A stretch of DNA of 64,000 nt from Paenibacillus sp. H1-7 (GCF_022354825.1 NZ_CP031168.1:6573501-6637500); one strand, 5' to 3'; counted from the first letter of the stretch, positions 26,257 to 35,390 are shown. The notes: generated by a model from the sequence alone, not told the origin. Numbers and translations are program-made.

Positions 26257-27909
26257 ATGCTGAAACGTTATTTCGAATCCTCCCTGTTGAAGCTGGCCCT
26301 TATAGGTATTTTGTTATACGTATCGGTAGCTCTGGGGTCCCTATGGCTGCAGCATGCAAGGAATGAACCCGATCTAGGCTCTCAGCAGCCCTCCGTAACG
26401 AAGCAGGCCGCGGCAGAGGCGGCCGTCCGATTTGTCCGGGAGCGCTTCTCCTTATCGCCCGATTATCGTACAAGCACCCTGTTTCAATCCCATACGGAAC
26501 GAAGCGGCTATTTGCAAAAGGAGCAGCTGCTGGACGACTATTTGAAACGGTTTGCCGACTATCCGATCGATTATTTCGAGGTTGAGATCAATGACCCCGC
26601 ATCTCGAACCACCTACTACATTGACGTCAATTTCACCAATTTGCATATTCTCGGATGGAACGCCTACACCTCCCCGTCGGCCAAGCAGCAGACCGTCGCT
26701 TCGGGCTCGGCCGATACCCGGGCTTTGATCGAGCAGACGATCAAAGAACAAGGCTACTCGATCGGCGAGTTTACCCGGCTAGAGCAAACGCCTCAAGACC
26801 GTCGGAGCGAGGGAGTTTGGGGCGCAGAAATCATCTATGAAAGCATCGACAAGAAGATTGGAGAATCCACTCTGCAATTGCAGCTCGCCGTAGCCGGCGG
26901 CAAAGTCGTCTCCTTCCATCCCGCGTTCAGCATCCCGGCTTCCTTCGCAGAGTGGCAGGAGAAGCAAAATGACAATGCTTCCTTCATGACCCGCATCAGT
27001 ATGGGCGTTTCCTTGATTATGGCTGTAGCCGCCTTCATTATCGTGATCCGATACCGCAAAGAAATCACGTTCCGACGCGGACTGTTTATGACCTTTGTAT
27101 TCTTGGCCATTTATATCGGCAATAACTTCAATATGGTGCCTGCCTTCCGGACGATGCATTCCGAAGGCCCTTCCCAATGGGAAGCGATGTTCAACCTGTG
27201 GTTCCTTAATGTGTTCATCGCGTTGATGGCTGTTAGCGTCTACTTTTCCTTCTTGTCCGGCCGCTACATGTGGCAGCGGTTAGGTTGGGTGACATGGCCC
27301 GTGTGGAAGGACGCCACGTTCGGCCATCAAATGGCTGTCGCAACGAGCAGAGGCTACCTGCTATGCTTGTTCATCCTCGGAATCCAGCAAAGCCTGTTCT
27401 TTGTTGCAGGAGAATACTTCGACGTATGGGCGGTCAATGACCCGTCCGACTCGGTGCTCAACATGGCAGCGCCCGCCTTTTTCCCGCTGATGGCATGGGC
27501 TGCCGCGATTTCCGAGGAAGCTGTATACCGGCTGTTCGGCATCGCCTTCTTCATGAAGCTGACGCGCAACCGGTTCGCCGCGGTGCTGCTCCCGAGCATG
27601 ATCTGGGCGCTGAGCCATACCCAGTACCCGATTTATCCCGTTTACACACGCTTTATCGAGGTAACGATTATTGGGATCATCTTCGGCTACGCCTTCTTGA
27701 AATACGGCTTCCTGACCGTCATGCTCGCCCATGCGGCTATGGACAGCATCTTGATGGGATTGTCGCTGCTCGATTCGGGCAGCACGGCAATAACGGCAGT
27801 AGGCCTGTTTTACATCGTACTGCCCGCCCTTATCGGCTGGGCTGTTGCATGGCTGCACCGGACGATCGGCCCCGGCCGGCGCATCGTCTCCCCCGAATTG
27901 AACGGATAA
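26257..27909 (+). CDS. CPBP-family intramembrane glutamic endopeptidase (Abi/CAAX-like)
   Basis: 550 residues. ATG at 26257 has AAGGAG 8 nt upstream. An N-terminal membrane anchor (about 10-30) precedes about 220 extracytoplasmic residues, then about eight membrane helices. The C-terminal CPBP core has EEAVYRLF near 425 (catalytic EExxxR), LSHTQYP near 450 and AHAAMD near 495 (HxxxD/N), the three motifs of Rce1-like proteases. The large extracytoplasmic N-terminal domain is unusual for simple CPBP proteins. Single gene with its own terminator. Substrate unknown. Confidence 0.85.
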   Translation: MLKRYFESSLLKLALIGILLYVSVALGSLWLQHARNEPDLGSQQPSVTKQAAAEAAVRFVRERFSLSPDYRTSTLFQSHTERSGYLQKEQLLDDYLKRFADYPIDYFEVEINDPASRTTYYIDVNFTNLHILGWNAYTSPSAKQQTVASGSADTRALIEQTIKEQGYSIGEFTRLEQTPQDRRSEGVWGAEIIYESIDKKIGESTLQLQLAVAGGKVVSFHPAFSIPASFAEWQEKQNDNASFMTRISMGVSLIMAVAAFIIVIRYRKEITFRRGLFMTFVFLAIYIGNNFNMVPAFRTMHSEGPSQWEAMFNLWFLNVFIALMAVSVYFSFLSGRYMWQRLGWVTWPVWKDATFGHQMAVATSRGYLLCLFILGIQQSLFFVAGEYFDVWAVNDPSDSVLNMAAPAFFPLMAWAAAISEEAVYRLFGIAFFMKLTRNRFAAVLLPSMIWALSHTQYPIYPVYTRFIEVTIIGIIFGYAFLKYGFLTVMLAHAAMDSILMGLSLLDSGSTAITAVGLFYIVLPALIGWAVAWLHRTIGPGRRIVSPELNG

Positions 27910-27955
27910 AGTGCAAAATTTCCCCACTAAGTGGAGATTTGGCTCAATACATGTC

Positions 27956-28021
27956 AAAAAGGCCGAAAGGTGCTCCTGCAGATTGAATCTCGATCTGCCT
28001 GATAACCTTTCGGCCTTTTTA
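27956..28021. terminator. Bidirectional terminator between CPBP gene and uvrC
   Basis: AAAAAGGCCGAAAGGT pairs with ACCTTTCGGCCTTTTT around a 34-nt loop that itself contains a GCAGAT/ATCTGC stem. A and T tracts flank it, fitting a convergent gap. Confidence 0.9.
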
Positions 28022-28107
28022 CTTGATTCTCTGCAGCATTCGCCGATTCGGGGACGGCGTGTCGTGCCCGCTCCCCCTTCCGGTTCGGCTGCATGCTTTT
28101 TGCTCGC

Positions 28108-30096
28108 TTAGATTGGTTCCGTCGCTTCAATCGGAGACATCTGGTCATCCTGATTCGGTTCTTCTCCATCCACATCCGCATCGGCTGCGGCTTCGCTCTC
28201 CGGGGTGCCGTTAAGCGATTGAAGAATTTGTCTCGCCAGCTTCTCGCCGATGCCTAACGGCTTGAAGTCCTCGACGGAGGCCTCCTTGATTTTCTTCAAC
28301 GAGCCGAAATGCTTCAGCAGCGCCTTGCGCCGCTTCTCTCCAATCCCCGGCACCGAATCCAGCGTCGAGACCACCATCGACTTCGCTCTCGTCTCGCGGT
28401 GGAACGTAATCGCGAAACGGTGAACCTCCTCCTGAATGCGCTGGAGCAGGTAAAACTCCTGGCTATCCCGCGGCAGCGGCACCACCTCGGGCGGATCCCC
28501 CATCATCAGCTGCGCCGTTTTGTGCTTCGCGTCCTTGACCAAGCCGCATACCGGGATATACAGCCCAAGCTCGTTCTCAAGCACATCGACGGCCGCCGAT
28601 ATTTGCCCTTTGCCTCCGTCTATGACAACGAGGTCCGGCAGCGGAAGATTCTCTTTCAGCACGCGCTCGTAGCGGCGCCGCACTACTTCCCGCATCGTTT
28701 CATAGTCGTCCGGGCCTTGTACCGTGCGGATTTTGTATTTGCGGTATTCCTTGCGGTCCGGCTTGCCGTCGGTGAAGACGACCATCGCGGATACCGGGTC
28801 GGAGCCCTGAATATTCGAGTTATCGAATGCCTCGATCCGGTGAATGACACCGGTTCCCAGCCATTCGCCCAAATTTTCGACGGCTTTTACCGTCCTCTGC
28901 TCATCCCGTTCGATCAGCCGGAACTTTTCCTCCAGACTGACGCCGGCATTGTCGCAGGCCATCTGAACCATATTCTTCTTCATGCCGCGCTGAGGAATAT
29001 GCACCTTGACCTTCAGCCAGCTCTCCAGCGCGTCCTTCACGTCCGTTCTGGCTGCAGCCTCTGCCGCCGTTTCATCGGCGGCTTGCTCCACCGGCTCCGC
29101 AGAGGAAGATTCCGCCGTTCCTTGCTCCGGCTCCGCGGGCAGGAATACCTCCTTCGGCAGCGCCGGATTGTCGCTGTAATACTGGGTAACGAAGGAGATG
29201 AAGTCCTCGTATTCCTCTCCATAATAAGGGAATAACGAAGCGTGACGCTCGATCAGCTTCCCCTGCCGCATGTACATGATTTGCACGCACATCCAGCCCT
29301 TATCCACAGCATAGCCGAATACGTCGCGGTCCACGGCGTCCATCGTTGTAATCTTCTGCTTCTCCATGACCGCGTCGATATGAACGATCTGGTCGCGCAG
29401 CTCCTTCGCTCTCTCAAAGTTCAGCTCCTCGGCGGCTTCGGTCATTTTGCGTGACAATTCCTGCTTGATCTCGTCATGTCCGCCGTTTAAGAACCGCGCA
29501 ATCTCCTGCACCATCCGGTCGTATTCCTCGGTCGCCACCTCGTACTCACAGGGCGCGACGCATTGGCCGAGATGAAAGTACAGACAGACGCGATCCGGCA
29601 GTGTCTTGCACTTACGCAGCGGGTACAGCCGGTCTAGCAGCTTCTTCGTCTGCTGTGCGGCGAACGCATTCGGATACGGCCCGAAATATTTCCCTTTATC
29701 CTTGTACACTTTGCGGGTTACTTCCAGCCGCGGATGCTTCTCGTTCGTTATTTTAATGTAAGGGAACGATTTGTCGTCCTTCAGCAGCACGTTATATCTG
29801 GGATGATGCTTCTTAATCAAATTACATTCCAGAATAAGCGCCTCGACATTGCTCGCCGTTACGATATATTCAAAATCCACGATTTCGTTGACCAGCGCCT
29901 GCGTCTTCGCGCTATGGCTGCCGGTGAAATAAGAACGCACCCGGTTGCGGAGCACCTTCGCCTTTCCTACGTAAATAATCGTGTCGTCTTTATTCTTCAT
30001 CAAATAACAGCCCGGCTTCTCGGGCAGCAGCGCCAGCTTGTTGCGAATCGCCTCGGCTCTGCGTTTGCGTTCTTGCTCCCCGTCCTGCTTCGTCAT
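28108..30096 (-). CDS. uvrC: Excinuclease ABC subunit C
   Basis: 662 residues. GCYLMKNKDDTIIYVGKAKVLRNRV-type GIY-YIG nuclease at about 20-100, a UVR motif near 200-235 that contacts UvrB, an RNase H-like second nuclease (DNSNIQGSDPV near 405 and VIDGGKGQ near 500) and C-terminal helix-hairpin-helix (VPGIGEKRRKALLKHFG). It makes the 3' and 5' incisions in nucleotide excision repair. ATG at 30096 has AAGGAG 8 nt upstream; the in-frame ATG at 30144 lacks one. Odd points: an Ala/Glu-rich insertion near 330-355 and an acidic tail of about 30 residues. Confidence 0.95.
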   Translation of the reverse strand: MTKQDGEQERKRRAEAIRNKLALLPEKPGCYLMKNKDDTIIYVGKAKVLRNRVRSYFTGSHSAKTQALVNEIVDFEYIVTASNVEALILECNLIKKHHPRYNVLLKDDKSFPYIKITNEKHPRLEVTRKVYKDKGKYFGPYPNAFAAQQTKKLLDRLYPLRKCKTLPDRVCLYFHLGQCVAPCEYEVATEEYDRMVQEIARFLNGGHDEIKQELSRKMTEAAEELNFERAKELRDQIVHIDAVMEKQKITTMDAVDRDVFGYAVDKGWMCVQIMYMRQGKLIERHASLFPYYGEEYEDFISFVTQYYSDNPALPKEVFLPAEPEQGTAESSSAEPVEQAADETAAEAAARTDVKDALESWLKVKVHIPQRGMKKNMVQMACDNAGVSLEEKFRLIERDEQRTVKAVENLGEWLGTGVIHRIEAFDNSNIQGSDPVSAMVVFTDGKPDRKEYRKYKIRTVQGPDDYETMREVVRRRYERVLKENLPLPDLVVIDGGKGQISAAVDVLENELGLYIPVCGLVKDAKHKTAQLMMGDPPEVVPLPRDSQEFYLLQRIQEEVHRFAITFHRETRAKSMVVSTLDSVPGIGEKRRKALLKHFGSLKKIKEASVEDFKPLGIGEKLARQILQSLNGTPESEAAADADVDGEEPNQDDQMSPIEATEPI

Positions 30097-30207
30097 CCGA
30101 ATCACTCCTTCCCGGGACCCCATCCCATTTCTGTCCAAGAACAATCCCCAAAAGTGAAATTCATGCTTCGAAGCTTAGTCCTGTTACTTTTGGGGGAGCT
30201 GTCCAGC

Positions 30208-30253
30208 AAAAAAAAAAGCTCCTTTTTCAGCATAGCAGAAAAGGAGCTTTTTC
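30208..30253. terminator. Terminator after trxA
   Basis: AAAAAGCTCCTTTT/AAAAGGAGCTTTTT stem with A and T tracts on both sides, between trxA and uvrC on the minus strand; uvrC may therefore need its own promoter or readthrough. Confidence 0.85.
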
Positions 30254-30282
30254 TCATTAACCGTTTTTTGTAGAAATCGATC

Positions 30283-30600
30283 TTATTGATTGCGGGTAAC
30301 GACGTTTTTCAAAGCGTCCTTGGATTGGAAGCCCACCACTTTGTCAACAGGCTGTCCATCTTTGAACACGATCAGCGTAGGAATGCTCATTACGCCGAAA
30401 CGGGATGCGGATTCCGGATTGTCATCCACATTCACTTTAGCGATTTTTACGCTGTCTCCCAATTCTTGATCAAGCTCTTCCAATACCGGAGCGATCATTT
30501 TGCAAGGTCCGCACCAAGGCGCCCAGAAATCAACAAGAACCGTACCGGATCCTTCAACTTCATTCTTGAAAGATTGGTCCGTTACATTAACGATAGCCAT
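30283..30600 (-). CDS. trxA: Thioredoxin
   Basis: 105 residues, exactly the size of bacterial thioredoxin 1. FWAPWCGPCKMIAPVLEE holds the redox CGPC pair (about 29-32); SIPTLIVFKDG holds the cis-proline. It reduces protein disulfides in the cytoplasm, recharged by thioredoxin reductase. GGAGAAGG precedes ATG. Promoter on the minus strand: TTGAAA (30672-30667), 16 bp, TATACT (30650-30645). Confidence 0.95.
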   Translation of the reverse strand: MAIVNVTDQSFKNEVEGSGTVLVDFWAPWCGPCKMIAPVLEELDQELGDSVKIAKVNVDDNPESASRFGVMSIPTLIVFKDGQPVDKVVGFQSKDALKNVVTRNQ

Positions 30601-30644
30601 TTAAGCCTTCTCCCTTCAACCGATAAAATGTTGTCAACATGTAA

Positions 30645-30672
30645 AGTATACCACAACGCCCCCCTTTTTCAA
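30645..30672 (-). promoter_or_regulatory. Promoter of trxA
   Basis: Minus strand TTGAAA, 16-bp spacer, TATACT; about 45 bp before the trxA start codon. Confidence 0.65.
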
Positions 30673-30766
30673 CCGCGGCGCGGGTCGTCCATCTGTTTCC
30701 AAAAGACCATATCGGTAAATTCGAAATATGTAACAAAATCGTCGAATAATTGTCACTTTCCCCTGC

Positions 30767-30796
30767 TTTACATTTATCTTGGAAGTTGGGTATACT
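30767..30796 (+). promoter_or_regulatory. Promoter of the 48-residue membrane protein
   Basis: TTTACA (30767-30772), 18-bp spacer, TATACT (30791-30796), about 50 bp before the start codon. Confidence 0.6.
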
Positions 30797-30846
30797 AGAT
30801 CTTAATTAGATCTATGCCGTGTACCACCTAAGGAGGATATTACTGT

Positions 30847-30993
30847 ATGAACGATCCTAAACACCCGGAACTTCATGTAATGGAAGAACCGACCAATGAC
30901 TTTTTGGATGTTGCCATCGGCTTCGGAGCATTTTTCGGAGTTATGCTGTTGATGGGCGTAGTAGCAACTGTAATCCAAATCATGACTCGCTAA
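30847..30993 (+). CDS. Small single-pass membrane protein, YqzM-like
   Basis: 48 residues: a charged N-terminus (MNDPKHPELHVMEEPTNDF) and one hydrophobic helix (about 21-45) ending in MTR. AAGGAGG lies 11 nt before the ATG, a promoter is present upstream and a terminator directly downstream, so this very short gene is well supported. It resembles the YqzM family of small Bacillus membrane proteins of unknown role; that match is from memory and moderate. Confidence 0.75.
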   Translation: MNDPKHPELHVMEEPTNDFLDVAIGFGAFFGVMLLMGVVATVIQIMTR

Positions 30994-31008
30994 TGTATCG
31001 TTACCAAA

Positions 31009-31048
31009 GGTCTGTCCAGCAGCTTAAGCTGCGGGGCAGGCTTTTTTA
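31009..31048 (+). terminator. Terminator of the 48-residue gene
   Basis: GTCTGTCC-AGCAGC-TTAA-GCTGC-GGGGCAGGC stem-loop followed by TTTTTT, 16 bp past the stop codon. Confidence 0.85.
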
Positions 31049-31051
31049 TAT

Positions 31052-31135
31052 TTAGGGAAACTTTAAGCTCACTAGAGCGATAAGCGCAGCGAAGATCCCT
31101 CCTATTGCGATAAAACCTACCTCAAACGCGCTCAC
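31052..31135 (-). CDS. Very short hydrophobic frame resembling type I holin-like toxins (uncertain)
   Basis: 27 residues from GTG at 31135: a short SAFEVGF start, a hydrophobic helix GGIFAALIALVSL and a KFP end. The pattern S-x-(Y/F)-E followed by a helix is that of Hol_Tox/TxpA-type peptides, normally 30-40 residues with a lysine-rich tail, so this may be a relic or not a gene. No good ribosome binding site is visible. It lies antisense between the YqzM-like gene and dnaI. Confidence 0.25.
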   Translation of the reverse strand: MSAFEVGFIAIGGIFAALIALVSLKFP

Positions 31136-31188
31136 ACATTCAAGAGAAGCCTTGATGGTGGGTTTTCTCTTTGTGCCAGTGTTAAGCA

Positions 31189-31234
31189 AAATAAACCCGA
31201 CAGCCAAGGCTTACGCCTCATCCATCGGGTTGTC
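31189..31234 (-). terminator. Terminator of dnaB-dnaI
   Basis: Minus strand AACCCGATGG...GTCGGGTT with inner AGGC/GCCT pairing, followed by TATTTTG, 11 bp past the dnaI stop. Confidence 0.75.
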
Positions 31235-31244
31235 ACGCGCTCCG

Positions 31245-32195
31245 TTATTTCCCGCGCTTGTTATATCCGTTCACCATCACCATATCAACAAACGGACGTA
31301 TGCGGTCCATAATCCGCTTGCCTTTGAACTCCTCGTCGCCGTCCTTGCTTGTAAAGCTGAAATGCTGCTCCAGTGCCGACAAATCATGATTCGAGGTGAA
31401 AAAGGTCGGCTTGCGGTTCATTCTGTAGTTCAGAATGGCCCCCATCACATGATCGCGCAGCCACGGATTCAAATTCTCCGCTCCGATATCGTCGAATACA
31501 AGCAAATCGGTCTCCTTCAGCACGTCGATCGTTTCCTTCAGCTTCGCCGAATCCTGAAACATCGCCTTCAGATCCTCGGCGAAATCAGGCATATAGACGA
31601 TCGCTCCCGTATATCCGCTCTTGGCCAGCTCATGCAGCAGGTAACACATCAGGAACGTCTTGCCGGTTCCCAAAGGGCCTGCAAGATACAACCCTTGCTT
31701 CTGCAGTCCTGCCTGCTTCGTCTGCAAAATATAGCTGATCAGCTTGTCGACCGCTTCCTCGCGAGCCGGGTCCTTATCGAAAATTTCAGTGGACGAATAC
31801 CCTTCCGACAACGCGCGCTCGTCCACATAAAAGCTGCGAATCCGGCTGCGAATCGTACTTTGCACCTGCTCGGCGAGAAACTTCTTGCAGGATACTTTAT
31901 GGTCGTACAGCCGGGCGTCGCCTTCGGTCCCTTCGACGGTAATCATAGTGTAATGCCCCGTAAAATCATTGGGGCACTTGTCGAGCCCCGGGCATTGGGA
32001 ACAGCTCTTATATTCGGTTACATATTGATATAACCGGTTCATATTGATTTTGATCGTATGGTCATCCAGCATCGGATATTTGGCGCGAAGCTTTTGTACT
32101 AACGGATCGGCCAATATTTGCTGGATTTTTTGTTCCGCCTGCTTCCTGTATTTCGGGTTAGGCAAAGATCTTAACACTTCACCAAGCGATTCCAT
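31245..32195 (-). CDS. dnaI: Primosomal protein DnaI (helicase loader ATPase)
   Basis: 316 residues. N-terminal zinc-binding region with CSQCPGLDKCPND near 68 and a later Cys, C-terminal AAA+ domain with Walker A LAGPLGTGKTFL near 172 and Walker B LLVFDDIGAEN near 235. It loads the replicative helicase DnaC (DnaB of E. coli) at oriC and at restart sites together with DnaB and DnaD. It follows dnaB by 24 nt on the same strand, the standard Bacillus order. Confidence 0.95.
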   Translation of the reverse strand: MESLGEVLRSLPNPKYRKQAEQKIQQILADPLVQKLRAKYPMLDDHTIKINMNRLYQYVTEYKSCSQCPGLDKCPNDFTGHYTMITVEGTEGDARLYDHKVSCKKFLAEQVQSTIRSRIRSFYVDERALSEGYSSTEIFDKDPAREEAVDKLISYILQTKQAGLQKQGLYLAGPLGTGKTFLMCYLLHELAKSGYTGAIVYMPDFAEDLKAMFQDSAKLKETIDVLKETDLLVFDDIGAENLNPWLRDHVMGAILNYRMNRKPTFFTSNHDLSALEQHFSFTSKDGDEEFKGKRIMDRIRPFVDMVMVNGYNKRGK

Positions 32196-32219
32196 AGGTT
32201 ATGGCCACCCTCCCCCGTC

Positions 32220-33728
32220 TTAGATTTTGCCGTCGAGCATTTGCGCTCTGCGGCGCATCGCCTCGCGCTCCTCGGCCGTCCGCTGGCTTGCTGCTGCCGG
32301 CTTGTCCTCCACTACAGGCAGCTGAGGCTTCGCCTTGCCTCTCGTTCCGCCGCGTTGACTGCTTGCGGAGCTTGCCCCCGTCCGGCCGCCTCGCGGCGAT
32401 GATTTGGCGTCCTTGTACTTGGACTGCTCGCGAATATACTGCACGGCTTCCTCATATGTGCCGACCTGTTTGGCCAGCATATCCGTAACGCTGAATTCGA
32501 TCGAAGCTCTCGACCAGGAGCGTTTGTTCACATATAAATAATGAATAAGAACATTAATCACTTCATCTCTTAAGCCGTAATTCAAGTCAACCTTGGCGAG
32601 TGTATCGAGCAGCCCGTCAGGGACCGTTCCTTTGGAGAATATTTTCTCCAGCAAGAACGTGTAAGGCTCGTTGCGCAATATAAAATTGTATTGATGCTGG
32701 TTGCATTCGCCTTGAAAAATATCCGGCACCCCGAGATAAAATTCCATCTCGACCGCTTTTTCCACTGCAGCTTCCTTGGAAACAGCCGCTTCGGACGCAG
32801 CCCCTCGCCCTTGCTCGACTCGGGCCAAATATCGGGCTCTCTCCTCGCTCCGTTTCTTGTCCTGTCGGAACATCGAGTTAGCCTTATGCTGCAGCAGCTC
32901 CAGGGCGATCTCGCCGTTCGGATCGAACACGCCGTCTTCATCGAGCAGGCGGCACATATCGGTCAAATACAAGCCGTATTTCTTCGCCACGAAGTTGATT
33001 TGGGCCATTTGCTCCGGCTCGTACTTCAATCGTTCTACATACGCCCGATTACCCGATTCCCGGGGGAAGTGCATAATAATATCCGAATATTGAAACCCTT
33101 TGATAACCACTTCCGGCCTGGATTGATCCTGCTTAGTGCCCGCCGCATCGAACAGGGCCTCCTCCAGCTCGTAGTCAACAACTTGCGTATTCAAGCGGAA
33201 CAGCTCATAGAAAGGTACGGACAAGTTTTCCGAATTAGCCTCCCGCAGCTCCTCGTGCTCCGCCGATATCAGCTCGTCTCTTAGCGAGAAAACCATATAC
33301 TTGCCTACCTTATCCCGCAGGAGCAGGATCAAATGCTGGTTTTTGAAGAATTCTTCCGGCGGCAGCGGAGCATACAGCGTATATTCGTAGACATAATCGT
33401 CCGACGCCTCGACGAACCGGCGGCACGTTTTGAGCAGGCCGATCGCCTCCAGCTTCGAGGTTTGCTCGATAAACCATTTGCGCCCCCGCTCGCCGCCCTC
33501 CAGCTCCAGGGAGAGAAACAGCTTGCGCTGCTGCTCCATCAAAGAACTGCCTACTTTGTCGGCAGGCAGCTGCTGGTATAATGTATGGTAAAGACTGATC
33601 GCGTAAGCCCCGATCATAGGCTGGTATATGGTCGATAACATTTTCAAATCCATACTGCTTAACGAAAAATCCCGCACGACATAATAGCGGTGATATTCCG
33701 AAAAATGAAGCATATTCGTAATCCGCAT
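32220..33728 (-). CDS. dnaB: Replication initiation and membrane attachment protein DnaB
   Basis: 502 residues. Two DnaD/DnaB-type regions: the N-terminal winged helix domain (about 1-120, YYVVRDFSLSSMDLKMLSTIYQP) and a C-terminal DnaB_2 domain (about 340-430, YGLRDEVINVLIHYLYVN and the YxxxIxxxW-like SRASIEFSVTDML). A basic, low-complexity tail (SSPRGGRTGASSASSQRGG) follows. It works with DnaI to place the helicase. Short distance and same strand as dnaI indicate one operon. The nrdR gene that precedes dnaB in B. subtilis is not seen here; ywbE lies 148 bp upstream instead. Confidence 0.92.
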   Translation of the reverse strand: MRITNMLHFSEYHRYYVVRDFSLSSMDLKMLSTIYQPMIGAYAISLYHTLYQQLPADKVGSSLMEQQRKLFLSLELEGGERGRKWFIEQTSKLEAIGLLKTCRRFVEASDDYVYEYTLYAPLPPEEFFKNQHLILLLRDKVGKYMVFSLRDELISAEHEELREANSENLSVPFYELFRLNTQVVDYELEEALFDAAGTKQDQSRPEVVIKGFQYSDIIMHFPRESGNRAYVERLKYEPEQMAQINFVAKKYGLYLTDMCRLLDEDGVFDPNGEIALELLQHKANSMFRQDKKRSEERARYLARVEQGRGAASEAAVSKEAAVEKAVEMEFYLGVPDIFQGECNQHQYNFILRNEPYTFLLEKIFSKGTVPDGLLDTLAKVDLNYGLRDEVINVLIHYLYVNKRSWSRASIEFSVTDMLAKQVGTYEEAVQYIREQSKYKDAKSSPRGGRTGASSASSQRGGTRGKAKPQLPVVEDKPAAASQRTAEEREAMRRRAQMLDGKI

Positions 33729-33875
33729 TAACTCAATCCCATCTATATCTTAACTAGTAGCCTTCATTTTACCACATAAATCGACACCCAGGGCATGAAA
33801 ATCAAATGAAAATACCCCCAGAGCGAAAAGAAAAAACATGGTCACCGTCCGTACCGGCTTCCATGCTTTCCTCTC

Positions 33876-34073
33876 TTACTCTGCAATGATTTCCTTCACT
33901 CTTCCTACGGTTCCATCCGTGAGTCTCACCTTGATCCCGTGAGGATGGCTGGCCGAATTGGTCAATATGTCTTTGACGATCCCTTCGGTGAGCTTGCCCG
34001 TCCGCTGATCCTGCTTTTGCACGACCTGGACCTTTCTCCCGGGAATGACGTCTTTACGCAGTTGTCCGTTCAT
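33876..34073 (-). CDS. ywbE: YwbE-family protein
   Basis: 65 residues. IPGRKVQVVQKQDQRTGKLTEGIVKDILT followed by HPHGIKVRL and GRVKEI is a near complete match to the YwbE (DUF2196) family, a small SH3-like basic protein of unknown function. A GCGAG sequence upstream is a weak ribosome binding site. Probably single gene or distal to yuiB (53-bp gap). Confidence 0.88.
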   Translation of the reverse strand: MNGQLRKDVIPGRKVQVVQKQDQRTGKLTEGIVKDILTNSASHPHGIKVRLTDGTVGRVKEIIAE

Positions 34074-34126
34074 TGCAGTACACTCGCTTTCTTATCCAAG
34101 AGGTAGATTCTCCGTCGATGCTCGGC

Positions 34127-34411
34127 CTAGAACATTTTGAAGCCTTTGTCCCGAAGCGATTTAATCGTCGAGCCGCTAAGAATGGCGCCGATTAAGCCCC
34201 CGATAGCGGGAATGTAATCGGCAATGGAGTATTCCGAAAGGTTGGAGGCAAGCGAACCTGTCTCCCATCCCCAGTAAATGACCAAACCAATAACGAGGGC
34301 GATATATCCATAGATAGGAAACCAGGTCGTTTTCATAAGCATGTTCAATATAAATCCGAGCCCGAAAAACAACACGAACAGCAGCACCGTAACAATAATC
34401 AGCTGCAGCAA
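34127..34411 (-). CDS. yuiB: YuiB-like membrane protein
   Basis: 94 residues. Starts with TTG at 34411, which has AAAGGAG 9 nt upstream; the TTG at 34420 abuts the same Shine-Dalgarno and is unlikely. Three hydrophobic segments; LQLIIVTVLLFVLFFGLGFILNMLMKTTWFPIYGY and the C-terminal GGLIGAILSGSTIKSLRDKGFKMF are typical of YuiB, a small membrane protein of unknown role found near yumB/yumC in Bacillus. Divergent from hemQ. Confidence 0.8.
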   Translation of the reverse strand: MLQLIIVTVLLFVLFFGLGFILNMLMKTTWFPIYGYIALVIGLVIYWGWETGSLASNLSEYSIADYIPAIGGLIGAILSGSTIKSLRDKGFKMF

Positions 34412-34549
34412 TTCAGCCAACTCCTTTATGCAAACTTCAGATACACTTATGTTTATTTTATATAAAAAAGTCTCCCGGGTAAAGTGAACGCTTCTTGAAC
34501 TTCACGTATGGCATTTCTCTGAATTAAGTCAAAAACGGTTCTAGCCAAT

Positions 34550-34578
34550 TTGCCCTTTCAGATCGATTTCGATACAAT
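34550..34578 (+). promoter_or_regulatory. Promoter of hemQ
   Basis: TTGCCC (34550-34555), 17-bp spacer, TACAAT (34573-34578), 53 bp before the start codon. Confidence 0.7.
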
Positions 34579-34630
34579 GAAACAAGTTAATAGAATATAT
34601 ATAGAATGTCTAAATAAAGGAGTGTATCCC

Positions 34631-35377
34631 ATGAGCGAAGTGGTTAACACATTGGAAGGCTGGTACGTGCTGCACGACTTCCGCGCCATCGACTGGACTG
34701 CTTGGAAAAGCTTGACGCAGCAGGAAAGAAACCGTGCCGAGGACGAGCTGTACAGCTTGCTGGCCCAATATCAAAGCACCGAAGATCAGAAGCTGGGCAG
34801 CACGGCGTTCTATTCGATCGTAGGGCAAAAAGCGGACTTTATGTTCATGCATCTGCGTGAAACGCTGGAAGAGCTGAACGAGCTGGAAACCGCGTTCAAT
34901 AAATCGCTGTTTGCGCAAGTAACCATTCCTACATACTCTTATGTGTCGATTGTCGAGCTAGGCGGCTATATGGCCAAGCCGGGCGTCGATCCGATGCAGG
35001 ATCCTGACATCTTAGCCCGTCTGAAGCCGATCCTGCCGAAAGCGAAGCACGTCTGCTTCTATCCGATGAACAAACGCCGCGAAGGCAACGATAACTGGTA
35101 CATGCTGTCTACCGAAGAGCGCCGCACCTTTATGCGTTCCCACGGCATGATCGGCCGTAATTATGCCGGCAAGATCAAACAAATTATTTCCGGCTCCATC
35201 GGCCTCGATGACTGGGAATGGGGCGTTACACTGTTCGCTGACGATGCGCTGCAATTCAAGAAAATCGTCCACGAAATGCGCTTTGACGAGACCAGCGCCC
35301 GCTTCGGCGAGTTTGGCGACTTCTATGTCGGCAATCTGCTCGACCGCAGCAAGATGGAAGCTATGCTGAAGCTGTAA
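34631..35377 (+). CDS. hemQ: Coproheme decarboxylase HemQ (chlorite dismutase-like)
   Basis: 248 residues. ATG at 34631 has AAGGAG 8 nt upstream. TLEGWYVLHDFRAIDW starts the ferredoxin-like barrel, SYVSIVELGGYM and VCFYPMNKRREG...NWYMLSTEERRTFMRSHGMIGRNYAGKI hold the catalytic tyrosine region, and HEMRFDETSARFGEFGDFYVG near the end holds the proximal haem region. It converts coproheme III to haem b, the last step of the Gram-positive haem pathway, in the cytoplasm. Single gene with a clean promoter and terminator. The surrounding respiratory genes need haem. Confidence 0.95.
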   Translation: MSEVVNTLEGWYVLHDFRAIDWTAWKSLTQQERNRAEDELYSLLAQYQSTEDQKLGSTAFYSIVGQKADFMFMHLRETLEELNELETAFNKSLFAQVTIPTYSYVSIVELGGYMAKPGVDPMQDPDILARLKPILPKAKHVCFYPMNKRREGNDNWYMLSTEERRTFMRSHGMIGRNYAGKIKQIISGSIGLDDWEWGVTLFADDALQFKKIVHEMRFDETSARFGEFGDFYVGNLLDRSKMEAMLKL

Positions 35378-35390
35378 TCCGGCTTCTTGG

